Source of the DNA: Comamonadaceae bacterium
GTDB lineage: Bacteria > Pseudomonadota > Gammaproteobacteria > Burkholderiales > Burkholderiaceae_C
Length of the DNA: 7,097 bases
Direction: 5' to 3'
Assembly: GCA_947372005.1 (NCBI GenBank)
Contig: CANBRV010000116.1
Coordinates: 1 to 7,097 of the forward strand
Position numbers and translations under genes: made by a program. Every line of letters begins with the position of its first letter. Within the stretch, counting starts at the first letter, position 1. Under the pieces are notes generated by a model, which had not been told where the DNA came from, did no database searches, and saw only the letters and a list, made by a program, of their open reading frames with translations. Positions 7,097 through 7,097 of this stretch are shown here, piece after piece.

Positions 7097-7097
7097 C

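Overview
The window looks like a chromosomal segment of a betaproteobacterium, most likely order Burkholderiales. The main evidence is the gene order rplU-rpmA-obgE-proB on the minus strand and the detailed sequence of L27 (start MAQKKGGGSTRNGRDS) and of the Obg G domain. The assignment rests on family recognition, not on a search. I see no RNA genes, insertion sequences, CRISPR arrays or phage genes, and no gene-free stretch longer than about 90 bases.

Plus strand, 1-4145. The window opens inside the last part of a glycosyltransferase of the TPR/GT9-like type (2-223). After 30 bases comes a three-gene unit for a tripartite ABC efflux or export pump: a MacA-like periplasmic adaptor (254-2188), a MacB-type ATPase (2209-2913) and a MacB-type FtsX permease (2910-4145). 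The two MacB halves are separate genes joined by an ATGA overlap, unlike the single fused MacB of E. coli. No TolC-like outer membrane channel is in the window, so it must be encoded elsewhere. The adaptor is the unusual gene. At 644 residues it is about 240 longer than typical MacA. The extra segment lies inside the membrane-proximal domain and holds two copies of a 72-residue helical unit with LTxxQ motifs, resembling the Spy/CpxP family of periplasmic stress proteins.

Minus strand, 4146-7097. Reading right to left: rplU (L21), rpmA (L27), a strong intrinsic terminator, obgE (ribosome-assembly GTPase), then proB (glutamate 5-kinase). obgE and proB overlap by 23 bases. The stop codons of the MacB permease and proB lie back to back in the palindrome TAGCTA, with no base between the convergent genes and no clear terminator for either.

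How they work together: L21, L27 and Obg serve the large ribosomal subunit, and proB starts proline synthesis. The pump genes are a separate accessory unit. The best candidate for something new is the MacA adaptor with its built-in tandem Spy/CpxP-like module, which may let the pump bind or sense periplasmic proteins. That function is inference.
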